From contig JBBCGQ010000001.1 of NCBI GenBank assembly GCA_037200845.1, positions 1 to 64,000 on the forward strand: a DNA stretch of 64,000 nucleotides, written 5' to 3'. The DNA comes from Bauldia sp. (GTDB lineage Bacteria > Pseudomonadota > Alphaproteobacteria > Rhizobiales > Kaistiaceae). Positions 1 to 8,799 of the stretch are shown piece after piece; within the stretch, counting starts at the first letter, position 1, and the number at the start of each line of letters is the position of its first letter. A program made the position numbers and the translations under genes. Under the pieces are notes generated by a model. The model saw only the letters and a program-made list of their open reading frames with translations. It was not told the origin of the DNA and did not search any database.

Positions 1-3000
1 ATGTTCCGCTCGCTGATGACGACCCGGCGGTTCGCGCCACTCTTCTGGACGCAGTTCTTCTCCGCCTTCAACGACAACTTCCTGCGGAACGCCCTCGCCT
101 TCCTGCTGCTCTTCGGGGTCGGCGCCGCCGACCCTGCGCACGCCGGCATGCTGGTCACCCTCGCCGGCGCGGTTTTCATCGCACCGTCCTTTATCCTCTC
201 CGGCATCGGCGGCGAACTCGCCGACCGCTACGACAAGGCGACCATCGCCCAACGTCTGAAGCTTGCGGAGATCGCCGCCTCGGCAGCGGCCGTTGCCGGC
301 TTCACGCTGCACTCCGTGCCGGTGCTGTTCTTTGCGCTCTTCCTGTTCGGCACCGTTGCCGCCCTGTTTGGTCCGATCAAGTACGGCATCCTGCCCGACC
401 ACCTCGCCCGCGAGGAACTGCCGGCCGGCAACGCGCTGGTCGAGGGCGCGACGTTCCTGGCGATACTGGCCGGCCAGATCTTCGCCGGACTGGCGAGCGC
501 CAGCGGCAACAGCGTGCTGGTCGCCATCGTCGTCCTGGGCTTCGCCGCCCTCTGCTACGCCGCGAGCCGCGCCATTCCCGCGACCGGCGAAGCCTCGCCC
601 GGCCTCGCGCTCAACCGCAACATCTTCGCCTCCACCGCCGGCCTGCTCCGCCAGGCGTGGTCGGACAGCGCCATCTGGCGCACGAGCCTCATGGTCGCCT
701 GGTTCTGGGCGGTCGGCATCGTCGTCCTCGCCCTGCTCCAGTCGCTGGCGGCCGACACGTTCGGCGGCACCCAGTACGTCGTGATCGCCAGCCTGCTGAT
801 CTTCTCGGTCGGCGTGGCGGTCGGCTCGGCGCTGGCCGCCTGGCTGGCGCACGGCCGCATCATCCTCGTGCCGACGCCGATCGCCGCGATCGGCATGGCC
901 ATCTTCCTCGCCGACCTCGGCATCTCGACGCTCGGCGTGACGCCGCCGGCGGTATCGATCGACGCGCTGCCGTTTTTCCAGAGCCCGGAGGGCATCCACG
1001 TGGCGATCGATTTCTTCGGCGTCGCGGTCTGTGGCGGCCTGTTTGTCGTGCCAGCCTTCTCCGCGCTGCAGGCGTGGAGCAAGCCCGCCGAACGGGCGCG
1101 CGTCATCGCCGGCGTCAACGTCCTTTCGTCAGGCTTCATGACCGTCGCGAGCGTCGGCGTCGCCGTGCTGCAGGGCCGCGGCATCCCGGTGCCGGTCCTC
1201 TTCCTCGCCACCGGCGCGCTCTGCCTCATCGCCGGCATCGTCATCTTCCGCTTCCTGCCGACAAGCCCGGTGCGCGACCTCCTGTCGATCGTCTTCCGCG
1301 CCTTCTACCGCCTCGAGGTGAAGGGCATCGAAAATTTCGCCAAGACCGCCGACCAGAACACGATCATCGCGCTTAACCACGTCAGCTTCCTCGACGCCGC
1401 GCTCGCCATGTCCATCCTCGACCGCGATCCGGTTTTCGCGATCGACCAGTGGATCGCGCGGCGCTGGTGGGTGCGCCCGTTCCTCCCCTTCGTCAGCTTC
1501 CTGCCGCTCGACTCGCGCCACCCGATGGCGACGCGCCGGATGATCGAGGCAGTGCGCGCCGGCAAGACGCTGGTCATCTTCCCGGAGGGCCGCCTCACCG
1601 CCACCGGCAGCCTGATGAAGGTCTACGACGGCGCCGGCCTGGTCGCCGAGAAATCCGGCGCCCTGATCGTGCCCGTCCGCATCGACGGTCTCGAGCAGAC
1701 GCCGTTCACGCGCCTCGACGCCAGCCAGGTTAAGCGCCGCTGGTGGCCGAAGGTGAAGGTCACGGTGCTGGAGCCGGTGAGGCTCACCGTGTCGCCGCAC
1801 TTCACCGGCAAGGCGCGCCGCGCCGCCGCCGGCGCCGCCCTCTACCAGATCATGTCCGATCTCGTTTTCCGTACCACCGCCACCGGCGTCACCGTGCCCG
1901 AGGCGCTGATTGCCACCGCCCGACGCCACGGCCCCGAGCACATCGTGCTCGAGGACCCGGTCTCCGGCACGCTCACCTACAAGAAGCTGCTGATCGCCAT
2001 GTCGGTGCTCGGCCGCAAGCTGATGCCGCTCGCCCCGGTGGGCGGCGCCATCGGCGTCATGCTGCCCAACGCCAACGGCGCCGCCGTCGCGATCCTCGGC
2101 CTCATGTCGGCCGGCCGCGTCCCCGCGATGATCAACTTCACCGCCGGCGCTACCAACATCCTCGCCGCCTGCCGCGCCGCCGAGGTCAAGACGATCGTCA
2201 CTTCGCGCGCCTTCATCGAGAAAGCGAATCTCAGCGCGCTCGTCGATGCGCTCTCCGCTTCGGTCAACGTCGTGCTGCTCGAGGAGGTCCGGAAGGACAT
2301 CACGATCATCGACAAGCTGCGCGGCCTGCTGCGGCCGTTCCATCCCGTAGTAAAGCGCAAGCCCGACGATCCCGCGGCGATCCTTTTCACGTCGGGCTCC
2401 GAGGGCGCGCCAAAGGGCGTCGTCCTCTCCCACGCCAACATGCTCGCCAACACCGCCCAGGGCGCGGCGCGCATCGAGTTCGGCCGCACCGACAAATTCT
2501 TCAACGTCCTGCCGGTGTTCCATTCCTTCGGGCTGACCGTCGGCCTCATCCTGCCGCTGGTCTCGGGCGTGCGCACCTACCTCTACCCGTCGCCGCTGCA
2601 CTATCGCATCGTGCCCGAATTGATCTACGCCTCGAACGCCACGGTCCTGCTCGGCACCGACACGTTCCTCGCCGGCTACGCCCGCACGGCCAACCCGTAC
2701 GACTTCCGCTCGATCCGCCTGATCGTCGCCGGCGCCGAGCCGGTGAAGGCCGCGACCCGTCAGGTCTACATGGAGAAATTCGGCCTGCGCATCCTCGAAG
2801 GCTACGGCGTCACCGAGGCCGCGCCGGCGCTCTGCTTCAACACGCCGATGTTCAGCCGCGAGGGCACGGTCGGCCGCTTCCTGCCCGGCATCGAGGCCCG
2901 CCTCGATCCTGTCCCCGGCGTCGAAGGTGCCGGCCGCCTGGTGGTGCGCGGTCCCAACATCATGCTCGGCTATCTGCGCAGCGAGCGCCCCGGCACGCTC

Positions 3001-3429
3001 GAGCCGCCGCACGAGGGCTGGCACGACACCGGCGACATCGTCGCCGTCGACGAGGAAGGATTCGTCACCATCCGCGGCCGCGCCAAGCGTTTCGCCAAGG
3101 TCGGCGGCGAGATGATTTCGATGGCCGCTGTCGAGATGCTGGTGTCCGAGCTCTGGCCGGAGAACCAGTCCGCCGTCACCTCCGTGCCCGACCCCAAGCG
3201 CGGCGAGCGGCTGGTGCTCGTCACCGACAAGCCGGATGCCAGCCGCGCCGCGGTCGGCGCCTACGCCCGCCAGCGCGGCGCCTCGGAGCTGATGGTGCCG
3301 TCCGACGTCATCGTGGCCCGCGAGCTGCCGCTGCTCGGCACCGGCAAGGTCGATCACCCGGCCATCGCGCGCATGGTCGCGGCGATCCTGATGGGCACGG
3401 GCCAGGGCGCCGCGATGCAGGCCGGCTGA
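1..3429 (+). CDS. LplT-PlsC-Aas fusion: lysophospholipid flippase / acyltransferase / acyl-ACP synthetase
   Basis: This 1142-residue protein has three parts. Residues 1 to about 415 form a multi-helix MFS transporter resembling LplT. Residues about 430-630 are a PlsC acyltransferase with the HX4D motif (NHVSFLD, H460 and D465) and an FPEGR box near 527-531. Residues about 640-1130 are an AMP-forming acyl-activating domain with the TSGSEG phosphate loop near 797-802 and the late catalytic lysine K1116 in GTGKVDH. In E. coli, LplT and Aas (PlsC plus synthetase) are separate proteins that import 2-acyl-lysophospholipid and reacylate it at the inner membrane. The single chain here should couple flipping to reacylation. 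The ATG is the first base of the window, so an upstream start or promoter cannot be judged. It runs convergently into the kinase gene with a 3-base gap and no visible terminator. Confidence 0.88.
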   Translation: MFRSLMTTRRFAPLFWTQFFSAFNDNFLRNALAFLLLFGVGAADPAHAGMLVTLAGAVFIAPSFILSGIGGELADRYDKATIAQRLKLAEIAASAAAVAGFTLHSVPVLFFALFLFGTVAALFGPIKYGILPDHLAREELPAGNALVEGATFLAILAGQIFAGLASASGNSVLVAIVVLGFAALCYAASRAIPATGEASPGLALNRNIFASTAGLLRQAWSDSAIWRTSLMVAWFWAVGIVVLALLQSLAADTFGGTQYVVIASLLIFSVGVAVGSALAAWLAHGRIILVPTPIAAIGMAIFLADLGISTLGVTPPAVSIDALPFFQSPEGIHVAIDFFGVAVCGGLFVVPAFSALQAWSKPAERARVIAGVNVLSSGFMTVASVGVAVLQGRGIPVPVLFLATGALCLIAGIVIFRFLPTSPVRDLLSIVFRAFYRLEVKGIENFAKTADQNTIIALNHVSFLDAALAMSILDRDPVFAIDQWIARRWWVRPFLPFVSFLPLDSRHPMATRRMIEAVRAGKTLVIFPEGRLTATGSLMKVYDGAGLVAEKSGALIVPVRIDGLEQTPFTRLDASQVKRRWWPKVKVTVLEPVRLTVSPHFTGKARRAAAGAALYQIMSDLVFRTTATGVTVPEALIATARRHGPEHIVLEDPVSGTLTYKKLLIAMSVLGRKLMPLAPVGGAIGVMLPNANGAAVAILGLMSAGRVPAMINFTAGATNILAACRAAEVKTIVTSRAFIEKANLSALVDALSASVNVVLLEEVRKDITIIDKLRGLLRPFHPVVKRKPDDPAAILFTSGSEGAPKGVVLSHANMLANTAQGAARIEFGRTDKFFNVLPVFHSFGLTVGLILPLVSGVRTYLYPSPLHYRIVPELIYASNATVLLGTDTFLAGYARTANPYDFRSIRLIVAGAEPVKAATRQVYMEKFGLRILEGYGVTEAAPALCFNTPMFSREGTVGRFLPGIEARLDPVPGVEGAGRLVVRGPNIMLGYLRSERPGTLEPPHEGWHDTGDIVAVDEEGFVTIRGRAKRFAKVGGEMISMAAVEMLVSELWPENQSAVTSVPDPKRGERLVLVTDKPDASRAAVGAYARQRGASELMVPSDVIVARELPLLGTGKVDHPAIARMVAAILMGTGQGAAMQAG

Positions 3430-3432
3430 GGC

Positions 3433-5331
3433 TCAGGCCTCCGCGATCGCCCGCGCGAGGTCGTCCTTGCGGTACGGCTTGTTGAGGATGCGCGCGCCCG
3501 GCGGCGGGCCCGAGCCGGCGTTCAGCTTCGCCTGCGGGAAGCCGGACGTGAAGACGGTGCGGATCATCGGCCAGCGGTTGGCGACGACGCGGGCGAGGTC
3601 GAACCCGGTCGGCCCCTCGCCGACAACCACGTCGGTGAACAGAATATCGATCGGCTGCCGCTCCAGCGCGGCGAGCGCCGCGCCGATGGTCTCCGCCTCG
3701 ATCGCGCGATAGCCGAGCTCGGTGAGCTGCTTGACCACGACCCGCCGCAGCAGCCCGACGTCCTCGACCACCAGCACCGTCTGCCCGTTGCCGCGCAGAT
3801 CCTTCGGGTCGGCGTCGGCCTCGGCCCGCAGCGGCATCGCCGCCTCCGCCCGCGGCAGGAACAGGCGGAACGTCGTGCCGCGGCCCGGTATGCTGTCGAG
3901 CCCGATGTGTCCGCCGGACTGGTTCATGAAACCGTAGACCATCGACAGGCCAAGGCCGGTGCCCTTGCCCATTTCCTTGGTCGTGAAAAACGGCTCGAAG
4001 ATGCGGGCGATGACCTCGGGCGGCATGCCCGAGCCGGTGTCGGTGACGCTGATCTCGGTGTACTCGCCGACCTTCACTTCGGGATGCGCCAGCACGTAGT
4101 CGGTGTCGAGCACGGTGTTGCGGGTCGCGACCGTCAGGCGGCCGCCCTTCGGCATCGCGTCGCGCGCATTGGTGGCGAGATTGGTGATGCTCGAGGCAAG
4201 CTGCGAGGGATCGACCACCACCGGCCACGGCGCCGGGTCGAGATCCAGCGCGATCTCGACGTTATTGCCCAGCAGCCGGCGCAGCAGCTTCGTCGTGTTG
4301 CCGATCAGATCGTTGAGGTCGACCTCCTCCGGCTGCAACGGCTGGCGCCGGGCGAAGGCGAGCAGCCGCTTGGTGAGGTCGGCGCCGTGCACCGCCGCCT
4401 CCAGCGCCTCGGCGGCGAGATCCTGCACGTCGGCGTCGTCCTTGCGCCGCCCGACCAGCAGGTCGAGGTTGCCGATAACCACCGCCAGCAGGTTATTGAA
4501 GTCGTGCGCCATGCCGCCGGTGAGATTGCCGACGGCCTCCATCTTCTGCGCCTGACGAAGCTGCGCCTCGATCTCGCGCCGGCGGCTTATGTCTTCCTCG
4601 ATGGCGATGATGTGGCTGATCTTGCCGGCCTCGTCGGTGACCGGCGAAACCGTCACCGAGACCGCCAGCGTCGTGCCGTCCTTGCGGATGTTGTCGAACT
4701 CGCCGCGCCAGTTGAGGCCCGAGCGCGCCGTCGCCCACACCTCCTCGCCAAGCGCCGGCGCCAGTTTCCAGAAGAACGGCTGGCGGCCCTCGAGCTCGGC
4801 GTTGGTATACCCGGTCGCCTTCTCGAAGCCCGGGTTGACGTATTCGATCTGCCCATCGACGTCGGTGATGAGCACGAAATTCGCCGATTGCTCGACCGCC
4901 CGCGACAGTTGCCGCAGCCGGTTCTCGACGATGCGCATGGCGCGGCGCTCGCGCGCCTCGCGAAGCTCGCGTTCGATCGCCGACGGCAGCCGCGCCGTCT
5001 TTCCCTTGATCAGGTAATCCTGCGCCCCGGCGCGTAGCGCCGCGACCGCCGTGTCCTCGCCCATCGTGCCGGAGACGAAGATGAATGGCGTCTCGCTGTC
5101 GTGCGCGCGCACGATCTTCAGCGCATCGACGCCGGTGAAACCCGGCATGTTGTAGTCCGAGATGACGATGTCCCACGGCTTCGCCGCAATCGCCGCCTCG
5201 ACACCCTCGGCGCTATCGACACGGTGATGCTCGACGTCGAACCCGCCCTGCTTCAACTGGCGCAGCAGGAGCTCGGCATCGCTGTCCGTATCCTCGACCA
5301 GCAGCAGGTCGAGCTTTTGCGATTCTGTCAT
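3433..5331 (-). CDS. Hybrid histidine kinase REC-PAS-HisKA-HATPase-REC
   Basis: The 632-residue protein has no transmembrane segment. The N-terminal receiver (residues 7-120) has phosphoacceptor D59. A PAS domain (about 140-250) follows, then a HisKA box with H276 (GGMAHDFNN), an ATPase domain with N box NLATNARDA, G1 DTGSG and G2 GKGTGLGLS, and a C-terminal receiver (about 517-630) with D567 and K618. A receiver at each end suggests that it takes a phosphoryl group or output signal from upstream kinases and passes it on. It is the last gene of the chemosensory operon, 4 bases after the single-receiver gene, so it probably works downstream of the CheA-like kinase. Its output partner is not evident. 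Confidence 0.88.
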   Translation of the reverse strand: MTESQKLDLLLVEDTDSDAELLLRQLKQGGFDVEHHRVDSAEGVEAAIAAKPWDIVISDYNMPGFTGVDALKIVRAHDSETPFIFVSGTMGEDTAVAALRAGAQDYLIKGKTARLPSAIERELREARERRAMRIVENRLRQLSRAVEQSANFVLITDVDGQIEYVNPGFEKATGYTNAELEGRQPFFWKLAPALGEEVWATARSGLNWRGEFDNIRKDGTTLAVSVTVSPVTDEAGKISHIIAIEEDISRRREIEAQLRQAQKMEAVGNLTGGMAHDFNNLLAVVIGNLDLLVGRRKDDADVQDLAAEALEAAVHGADLTKRLLAFARRQPLQPEEVDLNDLIGNTTKLLRRLLGNNVEIALDLDPAPWPVVVDPSQLASSITNLATNARDAMPKGGRLTVATRNTVLDTDYVLAHPEVKVGEYTEISVTDTGSGMPPEVIARIFEPFFTTKEMGKGTGLGLSMVYGFMNQSGGHIGLDSIPGRGTTFRLFLPRAEAAMPLRAEADADPKDLRGNGQTVLVVEDVGLLRRVVVKQLTELGYRAIEAETIGAALAALERQPIDILFTDVVVGEGPTGFDLARVVANRWPMIRTVFTSGFPQAKLNAGSGPPPGARILNKPYRKDDLARAIAEA

Positions 5332-5335
5332 TTGG

Positions 5336-5767
5336 CTACGGCGGTTCGTTGAGAAGCAGCCAGTAGAGGCCGAGCTGGCGCGCCGCTTCGAGGAACTGGT
5401 CGAAATCCACCGGCTTGCGGACGTATGAATTGCAGCCGAAGCGGTAGCCGTCGATGATGTCCTGCTCCTCCTTCGACGAGGTCAGGATCACGACCGGCAG
5501 CAGGCGCGTGCGCTCGTCGGCGCGGATGCGCTTCAGCACCTCGATGCCGTCGAGCTTGGGCAGCTTCAGGTCGAGCAGCACGACCGCCGGACGTTCGGTA
5601 ACGTCGCGCCCGGCGTGCGCGCCGGTGCCGTGCACGTAATCCAGCGCCTCGACGCCGTCGCGTGCCACGATCACCGGGTTGGTGATCTTGTTTTTGGCGA
5701 AGGCGCGCAGCGTCAGCGCCTCGTCGTCGGCGTTGTCTTCCACGAGCAGGATCGTGCGTTCGGCCAT
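5336..5767 (-). CDS. Single-domain response regulator (Rcp1/CheY-like)
   Basis: The 143-residue protein is one receiver domain with acidic pocket E10/D11, phosphoacceptor D66 (VLLDLKLP), T/S at LTSS and K118 region KPVD. The long alpha4-beta5 layout and the GYRFGCNSYVRKP segment match the Rcp1 subgroup of receivers that accept phosphate from histidine kinases. It has no output domain. The ATG has an AGGAG about 8 bases upstream. It lies between two kinase genes, 9 bases after the triple-receiver kinase and 4 bases before the REC-PAS kinase, so it is likely a phosphate shuttle or sink between them. Confidence 0.85.
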   Translation of the reverse strand: MAERTILLVEDNADDEALTLRAFAKNKITNPVIVARDGVEALDYVHGTGAHAGRDVTERPAVVLLDLKLPKLDGIEVLKRIRADERTRLLPVVILTSSKEEQDIIDGYRFGCNSYVRKPVDFDQFLEAARQLGLYWLLLNEPP

Positions 5768-5776
5768 CGTCCGCTC

Positions 5777-7735
5777 CTATGCCGCCAGTGTGAAGTAGAA
5801 CGTTGCGCCCGCCCCGACCTTGCCTTCCGCCCAGATGCGCCCGCCGTGGCGGTCGATCACGCGGTGAATGGTGGCAAGCCCGACTCCGGTGCCGGGAAAT
5901 TCGGCCTCGGAATGCAGGCGGCGGAAGGGTTGGAACATCTTGTCCGCAAGCGCCATGTCGAAGCCGGCGCCGTTGTCGCGGATGTAGAACGCGGTGCCCT
6001 CCGGCGCGTCCGTCGCGCCGATCTCGACCGCCGGATTGTCCGCCTTGCCGGTGAATTTCCAGGCGTTGCCGAGAAGATTCTCCATCACGATCTTCATGAG
6101 CTGCCGGTCGGCCTTGGCTACCAGCCCTTCTTCGATGCGCACCTCAACCTTGCGCCCGCCGGCGCTCAAGCCCGCCGCGATCTCGCGCGCCAACGCCGAC
6201 AGGTCGAGCGGTTGGGCATGGATCTCGGCCCGGCTCACCTGCGAAAGCTGCAGCATGTCGTCGATCAGTTCGCCCATGCGCTGCGCACCGCTGCGGATGC
6301 GCTTGAGATAATTCTGGCCCGTCGCGTCGAGCTTATCGGGATAGTCCTCCAGCAGCGCCTGGCTGAATCCGTCGATAGCGCGGAGCGGCGTCCGAAGATC
6401 GTGCGAGACGGAATAAGAGAACGCCTCGAGCTCCTTGTTCTTGCGTTCCAGTTCGCCCACCAGCTCGGCCCGCGTCTCGGCCAACTCGCGGGCGGCGCGC
6501 GCATCCGCGGCTTCCAGTTCCTTGGTCAGCAGCTCCTCGCGGATGCGGCGGTTCTCGTCCTCGAACTGCTTGCGCCTGATCTGCACGCGCACGCGTGCCT
6601 TGAGCACGTCGAATTCGCTCGACTTCGAAATGTAATCGTCGGCGCCCGCGCTGAATCCGTCGAGCATCGCCTGGCGATCTTCCATCGCGGTCAGCATGAT
6701 CAGCGGAATGTCGCGCACGATCGGCGCGCTCTTGATCCGCCGGCATGTTTCCGTGCCGCCAAGCCCCGGCATGATTAAATCGAGCAAGATGCAGCCGACC
6801 GACTGCACCGCCAGAAGCTCCAGCGCCTCTTCGCCCGACCGCGCCGGCACCACGTCGTAGCCCTCGCCGCGCAGCGCCTCGGCCAGCTCGTTGAGGTACG
6901 TCGCGCTGTCATCGACCGCCAGAATCTTGTGCGGCCCGAGCAGGGTCGCGAGTTCCTCGATCGGCCTCGGCATGCTGGCGGCGCCGCGCATCGCCGCCTT
7001 GAGCTTGGCGAGCACGACCGAAACATCCTCGTCCTTCTGCACGAAGGCGTCGGCGCCGGCTTCGAGCGCGCGTAGCTCGACGCCGCGCTCCTGCGAGGCG
7101 GTGAGCAGCAGGCACGGAAGGCCGCGGAGCGCCGCATCGAGCCGCACCCGGCGGATGAGCGTCGCGCCGTCCATCTCCGGCAGCACACCATCGACCACGA
7201 TCGCATCGGGCCGGCGCGAGGTAAGCATCGCCAGCCCCTCCTCGCCACTGCCCGCCGTCAGCACGAAGTAGCCGTCGGCTTCCAGCGCATCGCGCAGCGT
7301 CTCGCGGTAGGTGATGCTGTCGTCGACCACCAGCACCGTCTGCCGGTCGCCGGTCGAGGCGACCTTCGCCCGCAGCAGCTCGCGCGCCTTGGCGACCACG
7401 TATTTGTCGTCGTACGGCTTGCCGACATATTCGTCGGCGCCGGTCTTGAGGCCGCGCACGCGATCCTTGACCTCGGCCTCGGTCGAAAGCATCAGCACCG
7501 GGATCGACGCGGTCGCCGGATCGGCGCGCAGCTCGGCGAGGAAATCGACGCCGTCGCCATCGGGCAGCAGCACGTCGAGCACCGCCAGCGCCACCGCGCT
7601 CTGCCCGAGCGCCTCGCGCGCTTCGGCGAGCGACGCGCACGGCAGCGTCTTGAAGCCGGCCGCGGTGAACGCGTCGGACAGGTCCATGCGCACCGTGAGG
7701 CTGTCGTCGACGATGAGGATCGTGTTGTCGATCAT
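5777..7735 (-). CDS. Triple-receiver histidine kinase (REC-REC-REC-HisKA-HATPase)
   Basis: The start is the ATG at 7735, which overlaps the cheB stop in an ATGA; longer open frame upstream of it is only antisense or shadow to cheB. The 652-residue protein has three receivers with phosphoacceptors D54, D182 and D319, then a coiled coil (about 387-437), a HisKA domain with H445 (SVSHDLRTP), and an ATPase domain with N box ENLLGNAWKF, DNGAGFD and GTGVGLA. No membrane segment is seen. Stacked receivers on a kinase are typical of hybrid output kinases fed by a CheA-type kinase. In Wsp-type operons this position, after cheB, is held by the response regulator WspR. Here the output therefore appears to be another kinase rather than a GGDEF protein (inference from position). 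Confidence 0.86.
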   Translation of the reverse strand: MIDNTILIVDDSLTVRMDLSDAFTAAGFKTLPCASLAEAREALGQSAVALAVLDVLLPDGDGVDFLAELRADPATASIPVLMLSTEAEVKDRVRGLKTGADEYVGKPYDDKYVVAKARELLRAKVASTGDRQTVLVVDDSITYRETLRDALEADGYFVLTAGSGEEGLAMLTSRRPDAIVVDGVLPEMDGATLIRRVRLDAALRGLPCLLLTASQERGVELRALEAGADAFVQKDEDVSVVLAKLKAAMRGAASMPRPIEELATLLGPHKILAVDDSATYLNELAEALRGEGYDVVPARSGEEALELLAVQSVGCILLDLIMPGLGGTETCRRIKSAPIVRDIPLIMLTAMEDRQAMLDGFSAGADDYISKSSEFDVLKARVRVQIRRKQFEDENRRIREELLTKELEAADARAARELAETRAELVGELERKNKELEAFSYSVSHDLRTPLRAIDGFSQALLEDYPDKLDATGQNYLKRIRSGAQRMGELIDDMLQLSQVSRAEIHAQPLDLSALAREIAAGLSAGGRKVEVRIEEGLVAKADRQLMKIVMENLLGNAWKFTGKADNPAVEIGATDAPEGTAFYIRDNGAGFDMALADKMFQPFRRLHSEAEFPGTGVGLATIHRVIDRHGGRIWAEGKVGAGATFYFTLAA

Positions 7736-8799
7736 GCCGCGACCTGCCGCCGCCACAGCGACGTCATCAGCGGCCCGACCTCGGGCAACGGCACGATGCG
7801 CACCGCGGCGTTGAGCAGCGCCGCCTGCTGCGGCATCCCGTAGACCACCGACGTCGCCTGGTCCTGCGCCACGGTGAACGCTCCCGCCCGCCGCATCTCG
7901 AGCAGCCCGGACGCGCCGTCGCGGCCCATGCCGGTGAGCAGGATGCCCGCCGCCGAAGGACCGAACTCCGCCGCCACCGACTCGAACAGCACGTCGACCG
8001 ACGGACGGCACGAATGCCGCTCCGGATCGTGCGTGATGCGCAGCCGCCCGTCGCGCACGACCAGATGCGAATCCGGCGGCGCCATCACGACACGCCCGAT
8101 GGTGGAGGCGAACGATTCGCCGTCCTTGGCGTAGGCGACGCGATGCGTCGACTGCCCGTCGAGCCACTCCGCGAATGCCGCGCCGAACATCACGTTGATA
8201 TGCAGCACGAACAGGATCGGCAGGTCGAACTCCGACGGCAAGCTGCGCAGGATATCGACGATCGCACCCGGCCCGCCGGTCGAAGCGCCAATCGCGATGG
8301 CGCGGCAGCCGGCCATGACGTCGGTCGCCGGCGGCGGCGCGACGCGCATCGGCATCGGCCGCCCGGGCGCCAGCCGTCCGCGCGGATGGGTGATGACGCG
8401 GATGCGCGCGATCAGCTTCACCGTCGAGAGGAACGTGCGCTCCCAGACGCCCGGCGGCTCCTCGCCGCTCGGCTTCTCGAGCACGTCGAGCGCCCCCGCG
8501 CTCAGCGCCTCGTACGTCTTGAACAGTTCGCCGCGATTGACCGACGACGACACGATCAGGATCGGCGTCGGGCAATAGGCCATGATGTATTCGGTCGCCG
8601 ACAGTCCGCTCATCTCCGGCAGCATCATGTCCATGGTCACGACGTCGGGCCGCAGCAGCTTGCACAGCTCGATCGCCTGCTTGCCGTCCGCCGCCTCGCC
8701 GATGACCTCGATCGCCGGATCGGAGGCGAGCACCTCCAGCAGGCGCGCCCGCACCGTCGTCGAGTCTTCCACAACGAGGACACGCGTGCGCGCGGTCAT
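7732..8799 (-). CDS. cheB: CheB-type protein-glutamate methylesterase with receiver
   Basis: The 355-residue protein has an N-terminal receiver (D57 in VTMDMMLPEMSG) and a C-terminal CheB catalytic domain. The catalytic Ser is in IGASTGG, the His in LHIN and the Asp in TGMGRDG, so the triad looks intact. CheB removes methyl groups (and deamidates Gln) from methyl-accepting chemoreceptors, which gives adaptation. It overlaps the cheA stop and the next gene start by 4 bases each (ATGA), so it is translationally coupled. In this operon it corresponds to WspF. The presumed target is the MCP encoded three genes upstream. Confidence 0.93.
   Translation of the reverse strand: MTARTRVLVVEDSTTVRARLLEVLASDPAIEVIGEAADGKQAIELCKLLRPDVVTMDMMLPEMSGLSATEYIMAYCPTPILIVSSSVNRGELFKTYEALSAGALDVLEKPSGEEPPGVWERTFLSTVKLIARIRVITHPRGRLAPGRPMPMRVAPPPATDVMAGCRAIAIGASTGGPGAIVDILRSLPSEFDLPILFVLHINVMFGAAFAEWLDGQSTHRVAYAKDGESFASTIGRVVMAPPDSHLVVRDGRLRITHDPERHSCRPSVDVLFESVAAEFGPSAAGILLTGMGRDGASGLLEMRRAGAFTVAQDQATSVVYGMPQQAALLNAAVRIVPLPEVGPLMTSLWRRQVAA

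Noticed and set aside
1129-3357. Long open frame of 742 codons on the minus strand opposite the LplT-PlsC-Aas gene
   Set aside because: It is an artefact of high GC: the plus-strand frame has all the family motifs, and the minus-strand product is low-complexity Arg/Gly/Ala/Glu with no recognisable domain. Several similar antisense frames opposite che, bet, rbs and sox genes were rejected for the same reason.
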